Assembly (NCBI GenBank): GCA_019279435.1
Contig: JAAALK010000081.1
Span: 26,314,457-26,378,456 of the forward strand
Direction of reading: 5' to 3'
Source: Zizania palustris
Taxonomy: Eukaryota > Streptophyta > Magnoliopsida > Poales > Poaceae
Length of the DNA stretch: 64,000 nt
The position numbers and the translations under genes are program-made. Positions 33,570-44,786 of this stretch are shown piece after piece. The stretch's first letter is position 1, and each line of letters starts with the position of its first letter. The notes beneath the pieces are model-generated. The model saw only the letters and a list, made by a program, of their open reading frames with translations, did not search any database and was not told where the DNA came from.

Positions 33570-34250
33570 GCATTTGCTTCAATCAAAGAATGCTCCAATA
33601 AATATTTGCTTCAATGTATTTTGCAGAGATCCAATGGTTTGTTGAAATCAGAAAACAAACTCGTGAAGATTCCACAAACAACCACAGTGAGACAAAATGG
33701 AGCAGTTCATGCCATTTTGATGATTCCGCAGAACTAAGCGAGGAGTTGAAGCTTCTTGAGTCCAAGCTAGAAGAACCTTTTGTGCTTATCAATGATAAGG
33801 ATTCAAGAATAGTTGAACTTGATACACTCAACCACAAACAACCAAGCAAACCTGTGCTATGCAATAGCGAGCTTCTATCTCTGCAGTCTGATATGGATCG
33901 ATTGTTCATGGAGAAGATGGAAGCAGAGACACAATGCTTCATCCTAACAAGAGCATCACAAGCTTGGAAACCCCTGACCGAGGATCAAGCCGCTCTTCTT
34001 GACACAGAGAAATCTTTGCCTGAGGATCACAAACATCTGAAAGCTAAGGTATGGCACAGTGAGAAGAGGGCAATGTTGTTGGGGGAGATGGTCGAGAATC
34101 TAGAGACATAATGCAAAGACCTTGCTAGGACTTCAGAATCTTAAAGCTGAATGCTAGAGCAAGTAGAGCTTCACCGTTTTGTTCCATCCAGTTCATTCTT
34201 TTGTGTATCGACGTAGGAACCGGCTATTGCCCTCTTCTCAATTTTACTCC
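33570..34250 (+). pseudogene. WIP-like (WPP-domain-interacting) coiled-coil protein, decayed C-terminal fragment
   Basis: An open stretch (33614-34111, 165 codons) contains LLESKLEEPFVLINDKDSRI, SELLSLQSDMDRLFMEKMEA and EKRAMLLGEMVENLE, matching the coiled-coil C-terminal half of WIP proteins, which anchor RanGAP/WIT complexes at the plant nuclear envelope. After the first stop the pattern continues: CKDLARTSES, then in another frame SPFCSIQFILLCI, like the WIP tail anchor. Two stops and at least one frameshift break it. No introns are visible, so it may be a retrocopy, or a fragment carried by a transposon. The assignment rests on remembered motifs. Confidence 0.5.
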
Positions 34251-35293
34251 TAGTGGCTAGTAGTCTAGTACTACACATCCACATGGAAACAGATTACTCT
34301 CAGCAACTGTTGCAGGCACTGCTCGTCACTCGAGCTCGCCACTCTGATGCAGAAGGGAGGAAGATCGTGATCGAGATCATGGTCACGGTAGGATCAGGCT
34401 CGTCGAGTGGCGGAGCGGTCATCGCCGATGTGGATCCCTCCTCTCCCTCTTGCGGTTGCGTCGTTGGTGTCATGGAATACAGATCCAGGGCGATGAAGAG
34501 CGGAGGAGAGGTGGTTGCGGCGAAGAGGAGTTCCATAGAAGGGTTCGTTGAGCGGCGGCGGCATTGAGGAGCATCGTGCCGTTGTTGAGGGGTTGTGGGT
34601 GAAGTGAGCACAGAGAGAGCCGACCTGTGTGTGCAGGGCGAGCCGATCTACTTCAATGTGGAAGTCGTGCGGGCGAACCCAACCATCCTAGACGTGAGCC
34701 GATGCGATTATGCATCGACGCTTCGATCCTGTGGTTCGCCACACGTCGCACATCTAAATCTGGGTTGCATCATCTTGACAGCAGCATGCTATAGGTGGAT
34801 ACTATGGTTTGCATACTATAATATACATATTTTTATCACTAACATCTATATTATTGTTTATGTTTATAAATATATCATTACATGTCATTATATTTTATTA
34901 TAATTTTCAAGATTTAAAAATATTATTGTTAGCGTTCGTAGTGTTCCTCGTTAGTTAATAACACAATATCATATTTCCCGACCGTAAAAATTGTAATAGC
35001 ACATTTCCAACTTACCCTATTATCGCTTATTACGAGCATTTTTTCTGTTTTTATAAAGTACCATGTGGTCCCTACCTCGATTGATATTACGCTCACACAC
35101 AAAAATATAATGAATATTTGTAATATATGACATGTGTTGGTTCATACACCATAATACTCAACTTCTACACCTACGTGTTCACCACAAAACAGCTATAAAA
35201 CTCTGAAGAACAAATCAGAAAAAACTAAAGCCCCAGCATCCAGCTCAGTGATTGAAGGCTTGAAGCTATCAGCTGGGCGGCCGGCCGGCGAGG
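34251..35293. other. Intergenic between WIP-like relic and methyltransferase
   Basis: 34253-34567 has a GC-rich frame (MASSLVLHIHMETDYSQQ...) that I do not recognise. It starts within the decayed WIP tail and has no conserved motif, so it is probably chance. 34790-35190 is AT-rich with nothing visible. Confidence 0.45.
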
Positions 35294-38200
35294 TCATCTT
35301 GCCTCGACTTCCGTGGGCCGCCACGTCGTCTTGCTGGCGCAGAGCATCGCCTCCCTGTTCTTGGAGACGGTCATCCTGACCTCCCACTTGAGCGACCTCA
35401 CCACACCCTTGATCTCGTCCACCGTCTCCTTGTCGTCCCTCACGACCAGCTTCCCGTTCGGCCTCAGTATCCGGTCCACCTCCACGATCACCGGCAACAC
35501 CTTACACCTGCTATGGCAAGACCGCGAGAATGTAATCGCCAGAAAAAAAAGATGATCTTTCTTTTTCGGATCGATGATGCAATTGACGCGTGCAAGAGAA
35601 ATGTTGAGAAAGTTTCACCTGGTTTTGAGCTTGGAGAAGAGATGGTCGGCATGGAGTAGGTCGTAGGACCTCGGGTAGGTGCTGAAGGACTCGCACCAGT
35701 CATGGTAGATGCCGAACAGGCCCCTCTCGTAGATCACCGGCAGCGTGTCCGGCGAGTTGATCGTCACCACGTTCATCACCCACACGCTCATGTCCCGCAG
35801 CGCCGCAGCGAACCTGGCCGGAGACGAAACCGACAACCATGCATCAATGTCAAAATCATGCATCCAGCTGCGTCCTCATCCATTCGCCGCCATGCATGGG
35901 TGAGGTGCTGCAGGTGATCTAGCTCGTCGTCGTTTCTTGCTTAGTGCTTACCCTCCGTAGACGGCTCTCATGTCCATGACGTTCCTGACCGTCCTCCAGT
36001 CGATGCCCATGCCGGCGAGGTACGAGCTGTGGACGACCTTCTTCCAGTGCTCGTAGTCCGCCACGAAGTCGTCCGGCGCCGGCTTGCCGTACACGCCCAC
36101 CTGGCTGCTGTTCAGCCAGTAGGGCGCCTTCTCCAACCTCTCCGGCCACTGCTCCGGCCACTGTGATCCACGCACCGACGGGTCCGTCGGCACCCGGTGC
36201 ATACATGCACGCAACGTTATGTTCCTGCGTACGTACGTGCACATGATCACATCATAATGGTAAAACTTGCCAAGATATCTATTTTCTTCAGATTTAGATG
36301 AATTTTGTTCAAATTGTTTCGTAATCAACAAAATTTTAAGGTAAAACTTTTAAATTTCTATGGAATAGTTCAGCTCAGCCCGAGTGGTAGACATACCAAG
36401 CTGCATTGGGATCGTCGGAGGGCTCACACAGAGGTGGCTCCTTCTGCCGGCGCTTCTTGTAGCAGGCATTGTCCGCCGGCAACCGGAAGATGACGAGACC
36501 GACCTGGTCGACGGTGTCCCTCATCTTGCAGACCATCTCCCAGCACATGGCCTTGGTCAGCTTCATCATTTCTGCGTGCATGCACGAGCTCCACGCGTCA
36601 GCCATGGACGCGACGAGCGCCGACGACCATGGAAGAAGAAGAGGGGGAGAAGGTGTGGAGAGACTGACTGACCGTCCCAGATCTCGACGTCCTCCGGGAG
36701 CTTCTGGTAAACCGGCGTGGCGGACCAGACGAAGAAGCCGCCTGGGCGGAGGAGGCGGTTGAGCTCGAGGAGGAGCATGCCGCCCTCGATGTGCCATGGC
36801 ACGCGGCACCGGGCGCAGTGGACGACGTCGAACACGTTGCTGGGGAAGGGGAGGCGGCGGGTGCCCATGACGGCGGAGATCGCCGGGATGCCGCGCTCCA
36901 GCGCGAACTGCACCTGCGCCTCGTGCTCGTCCTTGGGCGCCAGAGACATGGTGAGCACGTCGTGGTCGAACAGATAGCCGCCGAAGCTGGCCACGCCGCA
37001 GCCGACGTCGAGCACGACACGGCTGCGCCGCCCCCACGCCATCTCCGGGAAGGAAGACTGGATCAGTTTGATGTAGTGCAGCGCGCCGTGCTTGAACTGC
37101 GTGCCGCCGCCGGGGAAGGTGAGGTACTCGCCGGAGACCTTCACCCAATTCTGGTGGCCCTTGTACGCCGCCAGCATCGTGTGCGGCACGTTGTGGTACC
37201 AGATCTTGTCACGGCTGTGCGGCCACCGGATGGGATCTCTGTACCCCTCCGGCGCCGGGACGAGGCACGTCGGCGGGTCGGCAGGACAGTGCCGCTCCCG
37301 GTGCTCGTAGTGCTTTGTGGTCTTCAGCTTCTTGATGGCGGCCTCGTTGTCCAAGCACGGGATGTAGTCCGCGCCGGCGCTCGAGTTGCAGAGCTTCCAG
37401 CCGAACGACTCGCTTCCGCCCATCGCCGCCGCCTTCTTGTCCTTCCCCTTCTTCTTCTCGGCGCGCTTCTTCTTCTCCTTGATCGACTCCGCCGCCTGAG
37501 TCGTGAACGACCCGTTCTGCGCCGCGCGCTCCGTCAGCAGGTCGGCCTGCCCGTTAGGAAGCTCCTCCAATTGCTGCTGCTGCTGCTTCTGGTCTTCTTG
37601 CAGTTGCTCGCCATTGTCAGGCAACTTCACCTCGGAGATGGCTGTTTCGATTGGAACCACCGCCGCTGCAGCCGCCACTATGGCGTCCTTGGTGCTGACG
37701 GTCGTCGTCGTCTCCTCCGCCAAAGGCTTTGCGCTCTCTTCCGACAACGTCTTGTTGTCGACATCCTTCACCAGGTTGACGCCGTCGAGCTTGCCGTTCT
37801 CGTCGTCGAACGTCTGCTTATTCTTGGCCGTGCCGCCGCCGCTCTCCTTCGCGTCGGTCGCCGTCGTCTCCTCGGAGGTCTTGTCCATGGCCACGGTCTC
37901 CATCGAGTCAGTCGTCATCTGATCGACGGCGTCCTTCCCTTCGACCGTCGCCTGCTCCAAGCCGCCGGACTCCTTGACATCGGTCACCGCCTCGTCGCCG
38001 CTCTCCGGCTTGACGAGCGCACCGCCCTCCGTCCTGCCGTTCTCGTCGTCAAAAGTCTGATCTTTGGACGCCTCCTTCTCGCCGCCGCCGCCGTCGCCCT
38101 TGGTGTCGCCGGCCAGCTTCGAGGGATTCTCGTCCTCGGTGGAGGTGGCGGCGGCGGTCTCGGCGACGACGTTGGCGCTGTCCTGCTTGACGTTGTTGGT

Positions 38201-38386
38201 GGCGTCGATGGAGCTATCCTCCTCCTTGACAACGTCTGCTGGCTTCTTCACATTGCCCGCCGCCGGAACGGTCTCCGGCGACGACATCATCCACAGGCCG
38301 ACGAGGCAGAGCGCCACGAACACGACGACGGTCGCCGTCGAGCAGAGCGACGACCGCTGCCTCTGGTTCCGATCGAACAGAGCCAT
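35294..38386 (-). CDS. DUF248 (PMT-type) probable methyltransferase, five exons, 856 aa
   Basis: Exons: 38386-36673, 36571-36397, 36224-35952, 35813-35619, 35507-35294, total 2571 nt with phases that close exactly. It belongs to the plant DUF248/Methyltransf_29 family of Golgi type II proteins; relatives such as QUA2 act in pectin biosynthesis. Order: short cytosolic N-terminus, signal anchor near residues 18-35 (VVVFVALCLVGLWMM), an acidic low-complexity stalk to about 340 with two QTFDDENG-type repeats and a glutamine run, then the methyltransferase region with SAM motif LDVGCGVASFGG (~residue 460) and the family blocks MKLTKAMCWEMV, DMRAVYGG and LFGIYHDWCESFSTYPRSYD. The long stalk fits the PMT24/25/26 subgroup. 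No frame break is seen. Confidence 0.92.
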
Positions 38387-38961
38387 TTCCCCTTCAGCTC
38401 ATGCAACAATCTCACTTGTTCAAAATCTCTTCTCCTCTACAGATCGCCACCAGACAAAGAAATCTTTTCAAAGCAAATTCAAACAAGAAAAAACCAATGA
38501 AACAAATCTATCTGCATCAAACCAAACCAAACAAAACCAAACAGTGAAACTAAACTAAGATGCAAACCTCAGTTGAATTAAGAGGTCTCCTTTTGTGGCA
38601 GCAAGCAACCTCCCAGCGCCATTGATCATGTTGAGAAGAAGAGGAAGAGAGGTGGCGCCATTAGTGAGTGCTTTTAAGGGCGCATTAGTTGGCAAGTTTG
38701 GATGGAGGGAAGAGAGGATTAAGCGGAGGAGACAGCAAAGGAGGCCACTCCCCGCTTTTGTTGCACCATGCAACCAAAGCAGAGGAAGGGGGAGAGACAA
38801 AAATGCAAGCCAATGCTGTGGTTGAAGAAAAATCTTGGCCCTTTTCAAATGTCTTCTCCATGCATTCAAGCCAATTTTGCAAAGAGAGAGAAAGAGAGAG
38901 AGTATATATGTCTTTTTCATATGAAAAAAGAATTAACAAATGCAAAAAATGATAAAAAATC
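38387..38961. other. 5' flank of the methyltransferase gene
   Basis: Presumed promoter and 5' UTR on the minus strand. No convincing TATA box seen. A short GA-repeat (GAGAGAGAAAGAGAGAGAG) lies at 38882-38900, and a foldback MITE begins about 575 bp upstream of the start codon. Confidence 0.4.
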
Positions 38962-39262
38962 AAAGTGTAAATTTTGATTTTTTTAAAAAAAAAATCAAAT
39001 CTGTATGGCTATTTAAAAAATTTGCAAAAGTAGCATGCGGTCGACACTTGAAATGCTGACTGGATGTCACGTCACCTCCAGTTTGTGCCGACTGAAACTG
39101 ACGTGGCAGAATCTGATAGGAGGGCAGCATCCAGTTGATACTTGAAGTGTCGACTGGAGCTAACGTGGCATCCAGTCGGTACTTACCGCATGTTACTTTT
39201 ACAAATTTTTCAAACAGCTTTACGGATTTATTTTTTTTTAAAAAAATATTATTTTAAAAAAA
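38962..39262. mobile_element. Foldback MITE, copy B
   Basis: Same AT-rich arms and TGACTGGATGTCACGT / CGACACTTGAAATGC core words as at 21803, with more mutations in the palindromes. Confidence 0.65.
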
Positions 39263-40683
39263 TCCGTGAATTTTAGAATGTCATTTAATCGAAACAAAAG
39301 TTTACTGAAGTGAAGCGGAGAGGGAGAGACTGGGCCGTCGCCAGAGCTGCTGCCGCCATCGGAGCCGCCGCTGCAGAGGGAGAGGTTAGGTTGTCGCTGT
39401 TGTCGCCGAAGCGACCATCACCCGTAGCCGACTCGCCGCTGCAGCTGCCGAAGCCGCCGCCGCCATAGCTGCACAATCCCAAAACAGCTTTGGGGCAGAG
39501 CCCACTCCGGCGGTGACAGCGGAGGCAGCAAATCGCGTGACAGGTACCCCTCCAGCGGCGGCGACGGGCAGCGGCTCCGACGGCAGCAGCAGCTCCCGGT
39601 GACGGCGGCAGCCTAGACTCTCCCTCTCCGCTGCAGTGGTTCTTCACCGTTGGATTGAAATGGGAGCAACGTGGCAGCAATCCGTGATGGGTCCTCATAA
39701 GAGATTTGGTGCGGCCTACTCGTACCAAGTACCAACCCAAATTTCTTCCATCACTCTCTCGTCCCTCGTGCTAGCATAGACTCTAGAGGCAAAACATTTT
39801 TAAAAACTAAAGAAATTCGACTTTTTTAGGGTGTGTTTGGTTGAGTAGTAGATTCTAAAAAAACTATTGTAAACTGTGAGTTGTGAAAAAACTATTGTGA
39901 GATGTGAGCTGTAGAAAAACTGAGAAACTGTTTGGTTGGAATATTTATGGATTTATATTTTGGTAATTCGTTATGTTTAGTTACATTATTAATGTGTAAT
40001 TTTACACGTAAATTATTTTAATCATGAAATTTTGTAATGTTTATATTAAAATTATATATTTTTAAATTACACTAGAATGATATATTTTACTAAAATTTTA
40101 CTTTTTCAATTTTTATATGAACTGATATGTTTTAATAGTATGGGAGGTAATATTCATTTAAAGTTAAATCAAGAATCTGTGAAATCTAGGTTATATCAGT
40201 TTTTAAATTTGTATTATTAAAATCTACGGATTTTGAAAAAGTTGAGCGACCAAAGGAGTACTACGATGATTCTAACAAAATCAAAGAAACGAGAGCCCGG
40301 GTCGAAACTGGGGCGTACTGTTTAGCCCCATTTATTTAGTTTTTCTATTTTTATTTTTATCCATTATTCATTTTGTGTATATCATTAACTCTCTAATATA
40401 ATATATTCGGCGGTATTTGTACCGTTTTTAAAAAATAAACAGGCGAGCAGTGAAACGAAATGTGGAACGATGGTTGCAACGAGAAATCATTCCCCAGTGA
40501 CATTGAACAGATTAATTCTATCAGAAATGGTTATTAGAAGGAGAAATCATTTCCCTTCTTTCATGAATGAAAGTAAGAATTCACGCCATTTCTTTGTGAC
40601 AACAATGCATATTTTATAGGCGTCTACCGTATATAGTTAAGGTTCTTTTCTAATGGAGTTTTTTAAAGGAATTTTTGTGATCT
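39263..40683. other. Intergenic; GC-rich block and a TTTGGTT MITE
   Basis: 39300-39700 is GC-rich with CCGCCGCC/GCAGCTGCCG repetition; the frames it opens are compositionally simple and not gene-like. 39829-40245 is a partial copy, inverted, of the MITE at 18581, starting GGGTGTGTTTGGTTGAG. The rest shows nothing. Confidence 0.5.
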
Positions 40684-41003
40684 AAAGAAAGAATTTTTTA
40701 AAATATTTTTTTAAAAAAAAAATCAAATTTGTATGCCTGTTTGAAAAATTTACAAAAGTATCATGCGGTCGGCACTTGAGGCGCCGATTAGATGTCACGT
40801 TAGCTCCAATCAGCACTTGAGGTGCCGACTGGATGTCACGTTAGCTCCAATCGGCACTTGAAGTGCCGACTTGAAGTGCCGATTGGAGCTGACGTGACAT
40901 CCAGTCGACACTTCAAATGCCAACCGCATGCTACTTTTGCAAAAAAATTTAAATAACCATACATATTTAATTTTTTAAAAAAATATTATTTTAAAAAAAT
41001 CCC
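40684..41003. mobile_element. Foldback MITE, copy C (expanded core)
   Basis: AT-rich arms as in copies A and B. The core holds four CGGCACTTGA-type units in both orientations, including CGGCACTTGAAGTGCCGAC followed directly by TTGAAGTGCCGATTGG. The core has grown by local duplication. Confidence 0.7.
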
Positions 41004-41092
41004 AAAGAAACCCTTCTTTCTAATTAGATGTGGTCTTAGATATTATTATCCTTTATCTTATTTTTTGAAGATTGAGGGAAAGACGTCTTACC

Positions 41093-41185
41093 GTTTTTTT
41101 TTTGAAAGAAAGGGTGTGATGCTCATGATTGAATCCGGGCGGGAGGAGTCACAGTGGACAGTCATCCCGCTGAGCTACTTCTCAA
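41093..41185 (-). mobile_element. tRNA-derived SINE remnant
   Basis: The minus strand reads TAGCTCAGCGGG, an exact match to the pol III box A consensus. A weak box B (GGATTCAATC) follows 30-40 bp later, and the copy ends in a 10-base A tail (TTTTTTTTTT on the plus strand near 41094). About 90 bp long, no flanking duplication identified. Confidence 0.4.
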
Positions 41186-41388
41186 TTCGCCTTTTGTTGT
41201 ATTTTTCTATAGAGGGAGGGCTAGATTTTCTCAAGGACCTCAGTCTCTTTTGCCAACAACCTAGTCTGTTGTTTTATTTTCTTGTATCTTTCTATGCTAT
41301 TCCTTTTTAATAAATTCGATTGGCGCTCATGTTGCCGTTCCAACAAAAAATAAATTACTGATAAATGACAAATCCAGCTTTATTTATA

Positions 41389-44300
41389 CTCCATCCGGTG
41401 TACAAATAATAGTCGTTTTGGTTTTTATTGAGAGTGTACAAATATTAGTCGTCCCGTCAATCGAAACATTTGTCACTTTAATTGTTTTCTTCTCTCGAAA
41501 AGCAAAAAATGAAGGCTGTCAAATGGGATGTGGCCACCGAGAGTTAAACTTGGGTGGCACTACTAAAGTCTAGGTTTCATAACCAACTGTAACGATCCGG
41601 GTTCTCACGAACCGCAATTCATTGAATATAAATGAAAAGTCATTATTACAAGACGCTCATAGGCTACACTTATTACAACAGAAATCAAAGCGGAAGCAAA
41701 TCTAAAGTAGCTGCAGACCGTCTTGGTTCCTGGGATCCGACTCCTCGACTGGGACGCTACTCCTGGCCTTCTTCTTCTTGGTACACAACATCTAAAAGAA
41801 TTAACCCATGAGGGGTGAGTACAAAGTACTCAACAAGCCACCAATATGCAAATAATGACGGCTGTTGAACAAGGATGCATAAACTAGGCTCATTGCGTAA
41901 AAAGCATGTTAAGTATTGTTTAAGCTTTAGTGAGCAGTGTTAAAGCAATAATAAACATGCTGAAGTAAATACTAGTACTGACTTCCCACTACCTCGAGTT
42001 GCACACTTGTGCCCACTCGCTCTTTCAAACCATCCCAAACATGATATGCAATTCACACTTCCGACACTGAAAACTAACTGCGGAGAACATCACTAGGCTC
42101 GCCCATAACCATGGGCACGACTTTTCAAAAAGGTTATACTCTGATCAGAGGTGTACTACTTTCTCCACAAGGCACTTGTCCCTGCACACCGCAGTGTGTT
42201 ACGAGGACTCAAGTCCCAGGAACGCATGCCAAAACCCTTCGCATGTCCGGCTCAGCAAGAGGACAACCCCACTAGGTTTCATCGACGCTCCACTGGGATC
42301 TCACTCATAACGGCTGAGTAGACCCCTATTGGTAGACGTGCGACCCCCATTAGTGCCTCATCAACACAAGACATCACTAGGCAACTCCTGATAGATGGTC
42401 TTGTCTCCTCCGCTCGGTGCATCGAGCTGAACCGACCCATACTACAGGTTAGGTCTTACCCATAGACTTGTGGTTAGCATGACATTGCTTTGCGACAGAT
42501 CCCGCAGACCGGTCCTTATAGTGCCCCGGGTGCGACCACCAATGCCCTAGCTTGCACCTGGAACCCACCATGCACAATACCACATCGACTCTACTTCGCC
42601 TACCACAACTCAGAACATCGACGAGACGAGACATATATAATCCAAAGGAGTATGAAGAGATTAACCTAACTACTAGGAGTAACTGTTGTTAAGCTAGCAA
42701 GTAATGCGCCTCAACTATTTGACGCTAGCTAATAAGCGACGACGGCGACAAGGAGAATGTGATACAAACATGGCTTGGGTTTGCACTTCAGGGAGCAATA
42801 CTATACATTAGCTAAATACACAACGAGTGAACATGTGAGTTCTAAATGCAGTTATAAACCTATGGGTTATAACGATCATTGAAACATTAGGTTCAACATG
42901 ATAAACTATGTCCACAAGAGGGTCCGGTGACTTGCCTTGGTACTCGTAGCACTGGTACGACTCTTCTGCGACGAGTGGTGGCTCCTCACTAGCTTCAACC
43001 TCAACTACAACGCGCTGAAGCAACAAAACAATGAGAAACAGTACATTAAGAAATGCAATCAGTACAAATTAATTACACCAGTACGTAGAGCACAATTTTA
43101 TAAGCATACAGAAATTTGAATGAGCTCAAACGGAACTAATTTGAATTTATAAAGCATTTTACAACAATTACATCAATTCTGCCAAATTAAACCCTAAAAA
43201 CAGTCGGTATCGGCCTACGGTGGACCTATGGACCACGAACCCGCGCACTGGGTCCATGGTGGACCGTAGACCGTGCACTAGGGGAGTCCACGGTGGACCG
43301 GACGCGCCATGCGCCCACGCACCAGCGCCACGGACCGGGCGCATGTGGACCGTTGGATCGGAGATCCACGGACGACAAGGCGTCCGGCACGGAGGCGGCA
43401 CGCACGCGCGGCCAGGGTGACCAGGGGTTCTTCCTCGAGTCCGGCGAGATGGTGGCGCCGGCGAGCAGCGGCCTAAGGCCCTATACGACCACGAAAATGG
43501 AGAGAGCACGGAGAGGGGAGCAAGAATATACCGAAGGCGACGAGGTCCGGGGCGGGAGGTGGCCGGCAGCGAGCTTGAGGCAGCGGCGGGTTCGAGTGGA
43601 TGGCGGTGGGGCTCTTCCGGTAGCGAGGAGACCGAGAGAGGGCGGTGCCCGGCTCGAGCATGCGACGAGGAAGACGGGGGTGCCGACGACGGGGGCTGGG
43701 GCGGTTGCCGGCGAGGACTAGCGGCGAACGGAGGCGAGGCGGCGGAGCTCGGCACGAGGCAAAATCCGGCGAGAGCGTCGAGCGGTTGCAAAAATTTGTT
43801 TCGGATATGGGGGATGGGTTTATAAAGGGGTCGGATCGTGGGGGGCCGAAGGCTTCTAGAGATGTGGGGCGGCGCCGGGTTCACCGGAGGAGTCGGTTGC
43901 GACGGGGAGGAAAGAGAGGAGAGAGGGGCGCCGGCAAGGGGAAGAAAGGAGGCTGACAGGCGGGGCCGTGGTGGCAGCGGGCTGGCGGGCGCACTGGCGG
44001 GTGGGGCCGGGTGGGGCCGGGCGACCAGAGAGAGGGAGAGGGGGCGGCCAGCGCGGAGGGCGGCACCGACAGGCGGGCCCCACGCGACAGAGAGAGGGGG
44101 AGGGGGAGCGGGCTGCTGGGCCAAAAGCGAGGATGCGGCCCACTAAACGATTTAAAAAGCTTTTTCGAATAAAATTAATCCCGAAAAATAATTTTGAAGT
44201 TTAAAATATAAATTTGAATTCGAAAAAAATCCAAAATAATTTTGTAACATACCTTAAGGCTCTAGGACTCTTACAAAATTATTTAATTTCGAAATCCAAA

Positions 44301-44503
44301 AGTTTTAGCTAAAGGTTTTAAATTGTAAAGCCTTTCTTCCTTTAAACAAATTTTAAGTTTGAATTCAGTTTGAAAATACGGTTTCAACGGTTTGAAAAAA
44401 TACGGGTGTTACACCAATTGAGACAATGCTTGTAACTTTATTTAATATCACCTTGGTACGTGCAATTTTGTCTAAACGACTAATATTTATACACCGGAGG
44501 AAG
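41389..44503. mobile_element. Stowaway MITE split by a solo LTR
   Basis: CTCCATCCGGTGTACAAATA at 41389 and its degenerate complement TATTTATACACCGGAGGAAG ending at 44503 are flanked by TA on both sides. Without the solo LTR and one duplicated target the MITE is about 290 bp. Confidence 0.65.
41588..44413 (-). repeat. Solo gypsy LTR, 2826 bp
   Basis: On the minus strand it starts TGTAACACCCG and ends CCCGGATCGTTACA, flanked by CCAAC (41583-41587) and CCAAT (44414-44418), a 5-bp duplication with one change. No internal region is present, so the rest was lost by LTR-LTR recombination. It belongs to a family different from the 4-kb LTRs but shares their CACTATAAGGACCGG block (near 42512) and TGAGTAC/GTACTCA hairpin (near 41817). 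The GC-rich frames at 43170-44150 are LTR low complexity. Confidence 0.85.
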
Positions 44504-44786
44504 TAATGTAGAAGAATCCGACAATGTAATGTACACCTGTGTGAAGCAAGCAAATACTGATAAGCTAATCCAAATATCTAGCTAACTGGTTAGAGTAGCT
44601 AGCTAGTATAAGTAGCAGTCGGTCTAATTAGTTGGACTGTTTGATAACCTAGCTTTTAATAGTCCTCTATTTATCATGATTCTAGCTTTTAATAGTCCTC
44701 TATTTATCATGATTCTAGCTTTTAATAGTCCTCTATTTATCATGATTGTTATTTTATAATGGTAATATATGTATACATATAATTAT
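44504..44786. other. Short spacer with a 33-bp triplicate
   Basis: Unassigned AT-rich sequence between the Stowaway end and the next LTR element; it holds the tandem repeat listed next. Confidence 0.5.
44651..44746 (+). repeat. 33-bp tandem repeat, three copies
   Basis: AGCTTTTAATAGTCCTCTAT followed by TTATCATGATTCT occurs at 44651, 44684 and 44717, identical until the end of the third unit. Confidence 0.9.

Noticed and set aside
36791..38500. 569-codon open frame on the plus strand
   Set aside because: It is antisense to exon 1 of the methyltransferase. High GC at third positions keeps the opposite strand open; no family motif is present.
39285..39740. 151-codon frame on the minus strand
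   Set aside because: Simple alanine/glycine/arginine composition, no homologue recognised, no splice or promoter context.
41093..41185. Possible tRNA gene
   Set aside because: Box A is perfect but the acceptor stem does not pair, the anticodon arm is poor and box B is degenerate; a poly-A tail fits a SINE instead.
43168..44124. 318-codon proline-rich frame on the minus strand
   Set aside because: Part of the GC-rich section of the solo LTR; no conserved domain, and several overlapping frames of similar quality.
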